Below are positions 44,891 to 57,506 of a DNA stretch of 64,000 bases, one piece after another. Source of the stretch: Dermatemys mawii (Eukaryota; Chordata; Testudines; Dermatemydidae); assembly GCA_007922305.1 (NCBI GenBank), contig ML677358.1:15707564-15771563 (forward strand), written 5' to 3'. Each line of letters opens with the position of its first letter. The stretch's first letter is position 1. Position numbers and translations under genes: made by a program. The notes beneath the pieces are model-generated. The model ran no database searches. It was not told where the DNA came from and was given only the letters and a program-made list of their open reading frames with translations.

Positions 44891-47061
44891 CAAGAGAATT
44901 ACCACTTCCAATGTATCTTGCAAAGGGATGCTCCACTATAAATGTCCACACAAACCAGACACAGGGCCAAATTCCATCCTCAGTGACACCTGTCAAACCC
45001 CAATGATTTCTCTAGCTAAAGGCAAAACCTGGTCCTGCATCAATCAAATATCTAGGTCCAAATCCTGTTCACCCCTTTCTTGCAATTTGCTCCACTTACA
45101 CCAGTGCGGGAGGGGAAGGAGATGTGGGATGATCTAATTTTGACGCCGACAGTAGAGGTGGTCCCTGGAGAGAGAACTCATGTCCCAATAGTATCAGATC
45201 TCATTCTACTCAGGGCAGATCTGCACTGCATTTATAATTTCCTAAGAATCAGCTACCCATTGCCAAGCAATGTCTGCAGAGTAATTATGTTACAGCAGAT
45301 GCTAATGTGGCTTTGGGGAGGGAGGCAACCAGAAATGGTGCAGTTGTTTAGAGGAAGCTCTGCTTTTAATGATGGTTAAAGAGTGCAAGAGCCTGGTACA
45401 GCACCTTGAGGTCTGCAACCTAGCTGGACAACTGCCTGCATACGGAGCTGACAAATCAGAGGGGCTGTCTGCTTGTCTGCCACTGGTTGAAGTGTTGCAA
45501 ATGTTAACCAATGGCCCGTCACTTCCTGGTTAAATTCAGCCTCAGCTTCCTCTGCTCAGACTCTGCTGGATCTCTTTAGCAGCCTCTCAGATAGGGTTGC
45601 AACAAAGGCAATTTGGAGTATGGACATGCATATGCTGTGTGCGTCTATTTTTCTCCCATGGCATTGGAGACTGAAAACGAGTTGTCACTGACCCAAAGCC
45701 CCATGAAAGCTAAGAGCCTCAATCAATATTTCTCTCCCATTTAACTGCAGAGCCAGGCACGTAATTATTGCAAATGTCATGGTAACAAATATAGCGGTTT
45801 TCACAATGACAGTTGCCATTGCAGTAATAGCACAACGCAAAGCAAAAATTACCAGTTAGTGCCTCATTATGTTCATCTGAATCCTGCATGTTCAATTCAC
45901 CGCCTGGATGCAGCTAACACAATGCTTTTCCATGCTTTCTCATTGCTCGCCCCAAGACTAGCTAACCAAGATCTTATATAGTCCCTATCACTGTGGTGTC
46001 TGAACATCTATGCCCGATGCTGTAATCCCAGGAATTCCGACTGAACTCCATGTACCGTGGGACACAATGTGACTTGACTCTGGCTTATGTTCTAACTAAG
46101 ATTACATTGTGTTAGCAGCTGTATAAGAAACGCAGCAGCCATTCACCAATGGCTCACATGCATCCTTGGACATGTGAACCTGTTTGAGGTGAGGTTCTGT
46201 CCCTGAGGGCTAAAACTGTTTTCTGCTTTCCTTTATTTTGCTAGCCATATATCCAGGTACAAAATGACAGTTCTGTGCCTTTGGATTCTTAGCTCCTGAG
46301 ATGATTCACTCTCTGTTCCTTTTACTCCAAAACTATCTAATAGCCACTTGGAACAGTTCTGAACAAGGCTGGTTTTGATAATGGATGGGGCTCAGAATAG
46401 ATCTCTCAAGGAAAACAAAGCAATTATAGCATCCTTTGGCATCCCTCCTGAAGGCGCAGTTATGACCCATCCATATGCTGGGCTATTAAATAAGCTCTTT
46501 GTCGGACTGCAATTCGCAAGGGGGAGTCATATATCCTACTCTTTAGTTCTGACACTGCAAGATGCTGGTTCCACCAAGCTGCTGCCGCAGAAGCAGAATG
46601 GTGTCTCTGATGCATACTGTCCCACGGCAGAGCCTGTTCACAGGACTAGAGCAAAGAGCAGGACAATTAGCAAACAGGACGACTGCAAATCAGGAGTTTC
46701 TGGGATTATTTTCAAGAAGATCCAAACCTGAAATCCATTTTCTGTTTTATCCAGGAAAGCCTCCCCGCACTTCACCCCTGGACTAACAAGATGCCTGATC
46801 CAAAAGGGCCTGAACCAAATTGCCATTGAATTTAACAGGAACAGCCTTGTACCTGCAGCGTAGTTTATCGTGGGCCCAGAATCCTGTCCGGCCTGTTTTA
46901 TGCCTATGAAATGAATGGGAGCTTGGTGATTTTTTTCAGTGGGGGGAGAAACTGGGCCTTTAAAAAAGCAAGACGAGGAAGCCAGAGAACAATTTTTGAG
47001 TCCTGCTGCAAAGGTGACAAAGATGGAGAGGAAAAGGTGCAACAGAAGGTAGACTGATTTA
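44891..47061. other. No gene; candidate conserved non-coding stretch 45740-45890
   Basis: Positions 45740-45890 (gcacgtaattattgcaaatg, tcatggtaacaaatatagcgg, caatgacagttgcc) are repeat-free and rich in factor-like words (octamer-like ttgcaaat, TGACAG). The frames at 46375-46786 and 46638-47042 have no family resemblance. Confidence 0.35.
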
Positions 47062-47265
47062 GTGGATGGTGCAGTGGATTAGCATTCAGGAGAGTGGGGT
47101 TCTACTCCTGGCTTTGCTGTTGGCCTGAGTGACCTGGGGCAAGTCACTTCCCTTCTCTGTGCCTCAATTTCCCCATTTGTAAAACTGGGTTAATGACACT
47201 GACCGCCTTTGTAAAGTGCTTTGAAACTACAGTGAAAAAGCACTATATAAGAGATTTTTCTGATT
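47062..47265 (+). repeat. tRNA-derived SINE with intact Pol III boxes
   Basis: The A box tggtgcagtgg (47067-47077) is perfect and the B box ggttctactcc (47098-47108) differs at one position. The MIR-type body (ggggcaagtcacttcccttc, tgcctcaatttccccatttg) and the tail (taaagtgctttgaaactac, actatataagag) follow. This is the best-preserved head in the window. Confidence 0.9.
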
Positions 47266-48002
47266 GAGTGAAACTGTAGTTTGTACCTGTTAGCTGGAAC
47301 CACCCCAAGACGTATGCAGCAGTTAAATATGGTGAGAAATACAGACTAAACCATGTGCACAAACCGCTTACATTTCTGTGTACATCTGTATACACCCTGC
47401 GGAGGTGCTTCCCGAGCGTGTCCTCTTTACTAGTTCAGCATCTCTGGTTTAGAAGAAAACCATGATAAGAATCCCCAAAAGCCCAGTGGATTCCCAAATC
47501 CTTGTCTTGGCAATCCCAGGATTTGCTCAGTTTCCAGCAACTTGACATTTAAATCTTGTCCATCCGGACACCAGACATTTCCAAAGAGTCAGCTCTCTTG
47601 CTAACAGTGCATCTGGGCTCATTTCACAGAGGCCTGGGTACCTCCAGACCTTTCCTCCCTCCTTGCAGGAACCTCCAAAGTGGGGAGCAGAGGCCAGTGA
47701 AGGGGAGTAACCGATACTCCATAAAGCTGTACAGTAGCAGGATCAAAGTGGAATGCCTCCCGCTGCGGTAACACTGCTGAGAATTGTCCCTCCTTGCAAT
47801 CTGGGCTTAAATGGCCCAGTCAAGCTCTCTGCAAAGAACAAACTGATGATTATTAGATACCCAGCGTCCCTGTTTGCCAAGTATCTGTTTCTAGCGTGAT
47901 TGCTAATTGCTGTGCTTGAACATTTATAGAAAAGCCAGCACCTCTGCAGGGTATAGCTCCTCCAATCCGTCCACATGGGGACTCCCCCGTGACTTCAGTG
48001 GG

Positions 48003-48035
48003 ATTTGCATGCACAGAGCTACCGTGCATGCAAAT
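48003..48035. promoter_or_regulatory. Inverted pair of octamer motifs in a perfect 12-bp hairpin
   Basis: atttgcatgcac (48003-48014) and gtgcatgcaaat (48024-48035) are exact inverse complements around a 9-nt loop. Each arm holds an ATTTGCAT/ATGCAAAT octamer, the POU-factor site. The flanks (actcccccgtgacttcagtg) look like a short palindromic repeat, so the pair may be repeat-borne. Confidence 0.5.
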
Positions 48036-48151
48036 GACCGTGGAGTCATAAAGCATCAAGATGGGGGAGGGGTTTCCAGAACCACTACTGCTGTAAACGT
48101 ATATCGGATGAGGATCTGGCTCTGAATGTGGTTCCAGTAGTCAAGAACTTA

Positions 48152-48438
48152 GCCCTGGTCTACACTGGTGTGTGTGTGAGGGGGTCGTTCTAAGATATGC
48201 AGCTTCAGCAACGAGAATAGCATAGCTGAAGTAGACGTATATTAGGTCTACTTACCTTGCATTCTCACGGCGCAGGGTCGCTCCCCCATCAACTCCGTTT
48301 CTGCCTCTCATCTTGGTGGATTACAGGCGTCAAAGGCAGAGCGATCGGGGATCGATTTATTGTGTCTACACTAGACGCTATAAGTCGATCCCTGATAGAT
48401 CAAAGGCGTACCCTTTGAGACTTAGTGAAGACGTACCC
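48152..48438. mobile_element. PIF/Harbinger-like MITE
   Basis: The element starts gccctggtctacact, ends gaagacgtaccc, and is flanked by TTA (48149-48151 and 48439-48441). It contains the shared block gcttcagcaacgagaatagc atagctgaag and the sub-terminal hairpin ggatcgatttattgtgtct ... agacgctataagtcgatcc (about 48349-48393). The last 20-odd bases plus flank are repeated in tandem (near 48404-48453). Confidence 0.8.
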
Positions 48439-48839
48439 TTAGAGACTTAACCTGCAAAGTGCAGAGTACAATTCAAATCCCAGTGACTTCAACAGCCAGG
48501 AGAACCAAGCACTGTGCAGATGGGGACCCTTAAACTCTTGCAAAACAAACCAAATGTGGAACTATATTTTCAACCCTTTACAATGTATTTGATCAGTGGA
48601 AGAATATTTAGTGAGCGATAAAGTCTACATAACTAGAAGTGTCAGGTTCTTTTTTTCTCCTTTTACTTCCGAGGGCCAGAGTTTTGTAGGTCAAATTTTA
48701 AAAAAGAATTTATTACCAGTTTTGCTAATGCAATATTTTGCTGACACTGGATCCGGTTAGAAACAAATGGTAAAGAGTTTTCTCAAAAGAACTTCATTTG
48801 TGAGTTTCAAAAGGAATCAGTTTTCATTTATTTGAAAAC

Positions 48840-49075
48840 ATTCATGAACAATTTTGACTGAATTTTTTTGTTGTTTTGGTTCCTTTTTACTCCTTTTTTC
48901 CTTCTGCCATCTTGCCATGAAAAAAAGGAGAATGGAAGGACGGGGCTGGAGGAAAATGGAGGAAAAACTGAAACCCATTTTTGGTCTCCATTTGGTGTTT
49001 TGCCAAACGAATGAAAAATGTGGGGAAGAAATGTTTTTCGGTGGCATTTTTTAATTGAAAAATGCTGAGCCAGTC
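48840..49075. repeat. A/T-rich degenerate block
   Basis: Rich in T runs and in gaaaaatg/cattttt words. It resembles the blocks at 4735 and 61995. Possible diverged repeat family, without ends. Confidence 0.4.
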
Positions 49076-49819
49076 TTGCCGACTCACTGGTCCTGTTGAG
49101 GTTCAGAGGTGATGTTTGTTTCCAGGTAGGCTGCTGCTAAGCTTTTCTCGGTTGTGTTTTTGGGAGCTTTCGAGATGAAAAAATTATATCAATTTTTTTT
49201 AATAGATATATATTGAAAAAAAAATCTCTTTGAGTCTAGCTTGCAGCCTAGAAGGAGGCTTGGAAATCCAGACTCCTAGTCAAGAGCTGACTGTTATTCT
49301 CTTCCTCTGTCACCTGTTCTTCCCAACACACTTGCTCTCACACTCTAATAAAAACATCACTCAATATCTATTTCTTTTATTCGTGCCCCTTTTTCCGCTG
49401 GGAGGCTCGCAGTTCCATCACGGCTGCTTTCCCTCTGAAGCCAGGTCCCAGAAGGACTAGTTAGCTCCAACTTCTGCTACAGAAGGCCACAGTGGGAGAG
49501 AGCATGTTTTCCCTCAGCTGTCATTAGCAGCACCAGCTGTGGGACCCTTTTCCCGCCATGCACAGAGAAGGGCAGAATGATGGATTCGGAGATCAGATGA
49601 CAGCTGAACTACCAGAGCGGCTGGGTGAGGATGGAGAGCAGGCTGCCTGAACGCAGAAAGGATGGAGAATGCAGCATGATACAGACCAAAAATCAGTACC
49701 GGTGTATAGCAAATCCCCAGATCACGTTATAAAAAGCATCTGTAAACCATCCAAGTGGGACCAAGAGCTATACTGTTCTGGGAGGTGGACGTAATTTAGC
49801 ACTGTAAATAATGAGCTAA

Positions 49820-50119
49820 GCCCTGGTCTACTCTGAGTGGGGGGTAGGGGTTGACCTAAGATACACAACTTCAGCTCCGGTAATAGCATAGCTGAAATCG
49901 ACGTATTTAGGTCACCTTACCATGACATCTTCACAGCACTGAGTCGCCTGCCGCCTCTCCCCCGTCGATTCCGCCGGCGCCCCTCGCGGTGCTGGAGTTC
50001 TGGAGTCGACGGGAAAGCGCTTGGGGATTGATTTATCGTGTGGAGACTAGACCTGATAAATCGACCCCCGAAAGATCAATCTCTACTCGCTGATCTGGAG
50101 GATAGTGTAGACATGCCCT
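49820..50119. mobile_element. PIF/Harbinger-like MITE, 300 bp
   Basis: It starts gccctggtctactctg, ends agtgtagacatgccct, with TAA on both sides (49817-49819 and 50120-50122). The shared block acttcagctccggtaatagc atagctgaaatcgacg and the hairpin ggattgatttatcgtgtgg ... ctgataaatcgacccc (about 50024-50069) are well kept. This is the least decayed of the three related copies. Confidence 0.85.
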
Positions 50120-50122
50120 TAA

Positions 50123-52724
50123 TGGAGAGAGGTGAGGGCAGAGGCATTAGACTGCCCTGCAGTGATTGTGGGGCAGTGGGGTTATTCTTTTTAAGAGCCA
50201 GACAGGAAGAGGAACAGGGCAGGGGTATATGAGAGGCATCTGGTTTCTCTGCACTCTTTTAGCAGCTGGGCTGGCAAGCCTCGGGGAAGACGTGCATCGG
50301 TGTGGCCGCTATTCACAGTGAGAGAGCAGCATGCTGGCCGCAGGGGGTTGTGAAGTGTTGGTCCTGTTAATGGGGAGCCACCGATGGACACTGGGAATCA
50401 GCTCCTTGAACCAAAAGTGCTGCAGTGCTAGGGAGGACTCTGGACTGCTCCTGGCCTTTCAGTGGCACTACTGGACCAAATGGTCAAGAACCAAGGAGTG
50501 GGACAAGCAACATTTCAGGTGGCCTGGGTGAGGAGAGAATCCAGAGTGCAGTGATTTAACCAGCACAGACACTCCTGCCTGTTGCTTTCCTTGGGCGTCC
50601 AGGCCATGCTGTTACTGTGCTGGGACAAGACCTAGTTTTACAGGTTTCAAAGACCTCAGTGGAGGAGGCTCCTTTGTGTTTCAGTGATTCCCCCTCTGGG
50701 TCCTTTCAAGCACAGCTCATCTCCAAGGCCATCCTTTGGAGCCTGCATGGGGCATTTCCTTCACCCGACTGTCCCTTGTGTTTGGGAGAACGCTTGGAAG
50801 GGAAACCAGCTGCGGAATATAGTTAGTAATAAGAAGAGTCTCAGCTGCTTTGTGCTATGTGCTCTGTAAATGGCTTCACTGTGGCATTTAATCAATTGTT
50901 TCAGCTGTTTATTACCTTGTATATCACCGTGCAATGGAGATTGTTGCCTAAGCGACCCTTATTGGATCTGAAATAAATACAGAGGAGCCACTTAAAGTCC
51001 TATTGGAAGAATAAATTTCCCACACACCAAACCCAAACATAGAGGGCGAAAAGCAACCAGCTCTGTGCATGCAGTAATCCATACAGCTACCTTTGAAGTC
51101 TGGGAGGGTTACACATGTATATCTTATGGCAGAACAGGACCCTCATGCAGAAAAGGCTCAGTTTTTGACTTCTGTAAGCCCAGGCTTAACAAAGTTATGC
51201 TGGCTGGAGTCAATGGGGCTGTGCTTTATTTAAATCAAGGTTACTCCATCTGTGGGCACCCAGTCCTCATGCTGTTAAATGAGATGGGGCTTAGCTAGGG
51301 AGGAGAGAGTCCAGTACAGAAAGGGTTAATAATCTCTTGTTGAATCCATTTAAACCCCATTCTCTGTACTACTCCAGGGGTATGGGATGTGCAGAAAAGA
51401 GCTGTAGTGAGTTGTGGTTATTTTGCACCCCCAGACTAACTGCAGATGGGCAACCCCCAGAGGACCTCCCCAGAGTTCTTGGAAAGCCACCACAGAGGGA
51501 CTTACAATAGAAAAGATGAACAAATTCCAGCTTCCATGCACTAATGTGAGGCAAGTGATTGCAAACATCCAGGAGGCTGTAAAAACCATAGGCCAAGTTG
51601 TCCTGTTGTTGTGTCATGCACCAACGAGTTGCACTCAATGGTAAAGGGCATGCCCATACAAAAAGGGGCAAGCCAGAAGAATGGCCAACATGGCATTACC
51701 CTCCTTGCGACACACACACAATAGGGCCTGGTGGAGCATTAATTAAAGCAGACCAGGTCTGCTAGAGTACCAACAGAGAGGCATGCTAGGGGGAATACAC
51801 AGTGAGCAGATGGGAAACCAAGCATCATCTTTTGAGGGCCCATCAGTCTGCCCCAAAACTTTACTCAGAGCCATATATTGTGAGCATTCAGGGTGCAGGA
51901 GTGGAATCTCTCCTCTCTATATGCCCAGGGACTGGCTGCTACCAAGGCCTCCTAATGTATTATCTCAACTTTATCATGCTGGCACTGTTGTCTCTTGAGT
52001 TTGCCTTGCTCATCCTGGGTGCCAGGTGAAGATCAGCACATGCATAGCCAGGTATTTTGTTTGGCCAGCTCCAGCTAGATGATTCTGAACAGGCAATCAG
52101 ACTGGGAGGATGGCATCAGTCCTGACATCAACAGGTGGAACCGCTTACTTGCTTCATACACACCTCGGTGGTGCTCCTTGGGGAACGATGGAATGAGGTT
52201 GGAGTTGGTCCATTCTAAAAGGTGTACAAAGATGTTTCACACCACTTCGCACACCAAGAGACAATCGCGTGCCCTGAGTGCAAGCTTCGCAAAGTTTAAC
52301 CACTGTGCTGTCCTATAGGGGGGAGAAAATTTCAAGGATTTTCACAAGAATCCTAGTGGCAGATAGTAAATGAGAATAAAAACTGCTGAGAGAGAGAATG
52401 ACAAATGGGAGCAGGGAAAGAGAGAATAAATGTGGCAATTTGCTGTATTTTCTACGGGGAGAAAGGAGACCGGAAACCTAAATATAATCAGTAAATGATG
52501 TGCCTCCTGTTTATCAAATGGGAAATTATTCTGCCAGCACTTGAATGAGATAGAGGGCTTTGGTGTTTATTGAGAGTCAGAATGTGATCCTAAAAAGAAA
52601 TTAAATGAGGGGCATCACTTCAAGTTGAAGAGCAGATGAAGGATATGTGAAAAACACTGGTATGTAATATTCCCCGCTAGTAGTGGGATGAAAGAGGATA
52701 ACACCCTACTACTGCTAGCAGGCA
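50123..52724. other. 2.6 kb without recognised gene or repeat
   Basis: Only a short CA run (51711-51720) and a small agcagacc/ggtctgct hairpin near 51747-51763 stand out. The many 60-100-codon frames overlap on both strands and lack domains. Confidence 0.4.
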
Positions 52725-52805
52725 GTGGAGTTACTCTTTTAGATCAAGGGATAGAGGCTTGTGCTGTGGCACTGAAGGCCCAGGGTCCAAACTGGTAGGA
52801 TAGTT
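52725..52805 (+). repeat. tRNA-derived SINE head fragment
   Basis: 'tagatcaagggatagaggc' followed by 'ggcccagggtccaaactgg' has the order and spacing of Pol III A and B boxes as found in a turtle tRNA-SINE. The body is not recognised. Confidence 0.45.
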
Positions 52806-52918
52806 AGGTCCTAACTATTCTTTTTGTCCTCTTTTTATCTGGAATGAAAACATTATCAGCCGATAGGATAAAATTGTCTATAATTCTAATAACAGACCCA
52901 AATGTGCATGTGTCCTAC

Positions 52919-52932
52919 CTATATATATATAG
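52919..52932. repeat. (TA)n microsatellite
   Basis: About six TA units. Confidence 0.9.
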
Positions 52933-55900
52933 GGCTAGATTGTGCCTTTAGGCATAGGCCTGAACAAGAGGTATTTGCAAACTGCTCCACCTCTGAGTAG
53001 TCCTGTGCCTCACAGAAACAGTTATCCCCCAGTTCTCCCTCGTTCTGTGGGGATATGAGAGGGGTGTAATAAATGGCTGCTCGCCTCACCAAGTTGAAAA
53101 TGAGATTGCTCCTTGCAAAGCAGCACTGGCAGGCATGTTTGGGTGAATTGAGCCCTGCTTTCCCCATTCCCTGCCTCACTCCACACACCTGCTGTGTAAC
53201 CAGAGCCAATGTCCAGGCAGCCTGCCGAGGAATGGAATGGGGGTTTGGACTGGCCTGTGTGGGCGTGTAGTCCAAGACACTCTCTAGCCCATGGTGATTA
53301 CAGTACTAATGATGCAGGTCACCAGCAGTGGCTATGTAGGCAAAGTGTGTGCCAAGAGAGCTCTGTGAACGAGACCGTTCCAAGCAGTGAGCAGAAAAAT
53401 GGGATGTTCTCTCCTGCTGCTCACACAGGAGAGCTTCGTGGAAGCTCACAGGGCTGAGTGGTTCTGTCTTCACCTCTGCCATCTGGCCCCAAGGCCCCAG
53501 CAGAAGCCGCTGTCCTACTTAGCAGAGCATCAAAGCTTACCCAGCCAGACTGCGCGGCGTTCAAGACAGAAATTCGGAGACGCCTTCAACTCTGGGGAGC
53601 ACCAGACAGTGAGCAGCTTGCCCAGCGAGTGGGAGTAATCTGGAATAAATCGCACAAACCTGGCTTTTCCTAACCGAGGCTTATTATGCCACAGAAAAGA
53701 GGCAGCGAGGCAACGAAGACTTGACACAGGTGTGAGTAAATGCAGGATAAGAGGTGACCCCACCCCCCGCCCTGCCCCAGCGAAGACACGGCAAAGTCTG
53801 CTGTGCTCATATCCAGCAAGAGCCTGGAGACAGAGACAGATTTTAGAGATGAAGGCCTCAAACGGAACCACCTTCAGATTTTGGATCCTGGTCTGAGCTT
53901 AGGGGCGGGGCCCTAATCCTTGATCCCAAGAACTGCCACTTTGCCCCTTGTTGCCCCTTCGCATGTTCGCGGCTCTCCTGGAACAAGAGCTTCCCTGCCT
54001 TGAAATGGTCCATGCAGCCCATTGGTCCATGCAGCCAATGGTCCCCATGCAGCCGGGGAGGTGGATGACCTGCCCTGCCCATGGGGAACCTGCCGCTAGG
54101 GTCTCGGGCTGGAGCAGGCCTTGCTCCACCTGGGGACAAGGCCGCAGCATGAAGTGTCCCAGAACCAACCCAGACATAGCCCCTCCACAGCCCTATTTCA
54201 GAGGCTGACGCACCATTCTCAGCACTGCCTCAAGCCAGGGCTGAATCTCACTACATGGTGATTCCCTGGCTGGGCAGCCACATCAAAGGCAACAAAGATG
54301 CATCTTCATTTTTCTTCTGATCACGTTTTCCAGCTCTCCAAGGCAGCAGGGCGATTTCCTCCTGTTCAGAAAAGACAATTGGAACATGAGCTGGTTTCAG
54401 TTTAATGAGGTGATCCTCCAGTTTAGCTAGGATCGAAGCAAACAATGCAGCAAACGCAGAGCGGTGCGATTCAGTTACTTTATTAATGTACACTTTCCTG
54501 TCTTGCGGCAGTGTGATTGACGATAAATCGGCTTTCCTGAGCTGCAATTCGCAATTACCAGGGCCATCTCTCTAGGCAAACAGAGATCAGGATCCTGTCC
54601 TTAGATACAGGGCCGTGCAGGTCCCAGCTTATCTTGTAAAATCAGCTGGAGAAAATATATACATGGGTAACAGCTGATTTTACAAGGGTTTAGCAACTTT
54701 AAAATCTCATTAATGTGCTGCTTTTTGTAGTCGTTCTCTTCCTGAGCATTATAGGAGCATTTAATTCTTTCCTGACAACTAAATAATGTTCCACATTTCT
54801 CCCTCCTTGTTCTTCATAACGAAGGATATCAGCATGAAAATAATGTCTTTATGTAGTGTTCATCTGCTCCTGATGCTTGTTCCTCACACGGAGCCATAAC
54901 CTTACAATTACTAGAGACCTGCCAAAGTCAGCGCTTTCCCTTTGCAGGCGTTTGCATGATTTATTTCAGTTCTTACTCCCCGCAGATTGTGGAGCATGGG
55001 CTTCACTCACTCCTCCTCACCCGCCTGCTTCAGGAAAGGAGAATGTGGGGATGTAGTCCTGACTACTTCTTCAGACCAAGACTAAAGTGCTGGGTAGCCG
55101 GCACAGAGGTTTAAGAGTTCTTCATTCCTTTGCCTGGGCACAGAGCCTAGGTAATATTCTAGCAGGACTGACTTTGTTACCTTAATCGTGGCATGTTAGA
55201 GAATGGTGAGCAACGCTGTAGTGTAAAGTATCATTCCGAATTGGCCATTAGTGAAACAGAACAGTGACGACTGACTCACTGCAGGCGCCTCCGCCTATCT
55301 CTGTTCTTGCCACGTGGAAATGTGACCTTTTGTGGCGTGAAAATACACATTCTGAATCTTTCGGTTTAATCATCTACTTAGACAGAGAACAAACACTCAG
55401 ACATATATATGTGTACACACTCGCCTCAGATCACAAAGCCTCTGGAGGAATCATCAGCTGAAAAAACCATCGAGTCCGCCTTCTATATTGCTACTAAATA
55501 CTTGAGCTCCAATCCAGCCGCATGTCAATCCACCAAGCCTGGTCATTTGCTTAACTTGATTTTTCCATGTTTTCACCGTATTGTTTAGTATTCAAGTGGC
55601 TTGCTTTTGACATTGGGGAATGCTATATTACATTTAGTCAAATGGTTTGAAAGCTGCTAAACTGGCCCTGCATCTCCAGAATATGCAGAACTCCTCCCCG
55701 AACCCCTTTTCCATGTTAGTGAATCTGTTATCTGAGCAATTACAGGGTTTATCTGCATAGCGAAGTTGATGATCTTCATTGGTGGTAATAGCAGAGAAAT
55801 GAGCTGGATAAATGGGTATGGAGATTGAAATGTGCTTTCACTTTGTGGACTGTTCAAGTGGGAGTTAATGCACATTGGCAGTGCATTGTAGGTAACCTTT

Positions 55901-57498
55901 TGCTATGATTGCCCATGCTGTCTGAGTTGTGTGAAGAGAGGACTTCAATAGCCAGCACTGCCTATCCAGCTTTTTGCACCCACGTGTGAAAACAGTAAAA
56001 AGACAAAGCTAACTGGAAGGCACCTACTTTTGATAACCCGACAGCTCTGGAGATCTGGATTCTGTGTTTGTGTCTAGGACTGTGTGTTTCAGTCCTAACA
56101 GCAAGTAGGACTCATTCCCTTGCTCTTTCTGCAGAGAATGGAGTGTTTTTAACAGAAGGGATGGTGAGAGTTCTTTGCATCATCCTCTAGTAGTGACTCC
56201 CTCTCATGGTGGGATGAAACAGCATTGCTGGGCTCTGGAAGGATTTGAGTGCATTCCTTCTCAATCAAAGAAAACCAGACATAAGGCCTGGCCTTTGAAG
56301 AGATAGGGAGACTACAAAAATTAGCAGGTGTGTCCCTGGGGGATCAAAGGGATCCATAGGGAAAATATATGACAGATGACAATGAAACTATACTAGACCA
56401 CATTCTCTGCTGGGTGCAACAGAGAGGTGGAGCCCTCAGGGGATTCCAGCCCTCAGGGAATTCCAGCTCCCTGATTCTCCACCCCAGCCCTGGGCACCGG
56501 TTAGAACTGCTCAGGTGCTACTCTTAGATACAGCAGCCAGTTGTGATACCCATGAGACCCAGTAAAATTTGTCAGCTAGGGACTGTGCAATGAATTTTGG
56601 CCACTCCTCCTCTCTACCCCCAACATGCCCCTCCCTGTCCTGTTAACAACCTGTGGGGAGCATGGCATAGGAGCCAACTTTGACAGCTCTATACTTGGTG
56701 GGAACTTCCCATCTCCAGGACAGTCCTCAGCAGGAGAGTTATGACCAGTCTCCACTCCCCTTGTTTGGTCCGAGAAGCATGAAGGTGGCAGAGTGGGGAA
56801 GAGACTGCCCCACTAGTATCCAAACAGATGGGGGGACCATGTGGCAGGAGCTGGGATGAGAAGTTATCAGAGAAGGTACTGAAAGTGAAACACAAGGAGA
56901 AAGAAGAAAGATGCAGAAATTACTCAAAATAAACCATATCTGTTAATCTGTCCAACAGTTTATAAAGTATATAAAGGCTTGGCTTTTGCAAAAAAACCCA
57001 ATTGTTGTAAGAGAATCAAACAAATGCAAAAGGAAAACAAAAGGAAAGTAATCCAAACTTGTGATAGGAAGCTCTAGCCAGGATGTTTCTGAGAGAACTG
57101 AGTGCAATCAATACACCATCTGGCTTAGGAGCTGACTAGCCAATGGATAGACAGTTCCTGGTGACATGCTGGCTGTTGCATTAGAGATCATACCAAGCAG
57201 GAGTTTAAAATCTCAGCCATCCTCAGAGGAAGCTGCAATTATGTAAATAGAAAACATAAACCTGCGGTATTTTAATTGTCCCCAGTGGAAACCACATTAG
57301 CAGGTGACGGAGGCTGCTGTTGGGATGGAAGGAGAACCTGCTCCATATATAGCTGGGACTGCTGGATGTATGGGGCTGCCAATACACACATGCAGAATGG
57401 TTGCCATTAAAATATTTCCAATTGTTCTTTAGAAAACTAGACTGCATTAGATCAACAAATGCTGTATTTTCTAAGTATAATTCCCTATAGCGAGTACT
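52933..57498. other. 4.6 kb without gene; candidate conserved non-coding element 54400-54560
   Basis: A GC-rich patch with overlapping frames lies at 53750-54200. The stretch 54400-54560 is repeat-free and carries CpG-containing words unusual for the window (aacgcagagcggtgcgattc, cttgcggcagtg). It also has a TGATTGAC-GATAAATC pair that looks like adjacent PBX/HOX-type sites. The minus frame over it (54547-54251, 98 codons) has no family resemblance. The rest shows nothing recognisable. Confidence 0.35.
54633..54686. repeat. Perfect 16-bp inverted repeat with 22-nt spacer
   Basis: The arms cttgtaaaatcagctg (54633-54648) and cagctgattttacaag (54671-54686) are exact inverse complements; the spacer is A/T-rich. 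It would form a stable small hairpin. No T-tract follows and no repeat family is recognised. Confidence 0.85.
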
Positions 57499-57506
57499 GT
57501 CTAGAA

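Noticed and set aside
47062..47140. Possible functional tRNA gene
   Set aside because: Same reason: Pol III boxes followed by a MIR-type SINE body, no cloverleaf.
54251..54547. 98-codon minus-strand frame that looks protein-like
   Set aside because: No family could be named, and the region is better explained as a possible conserved non-coding element.
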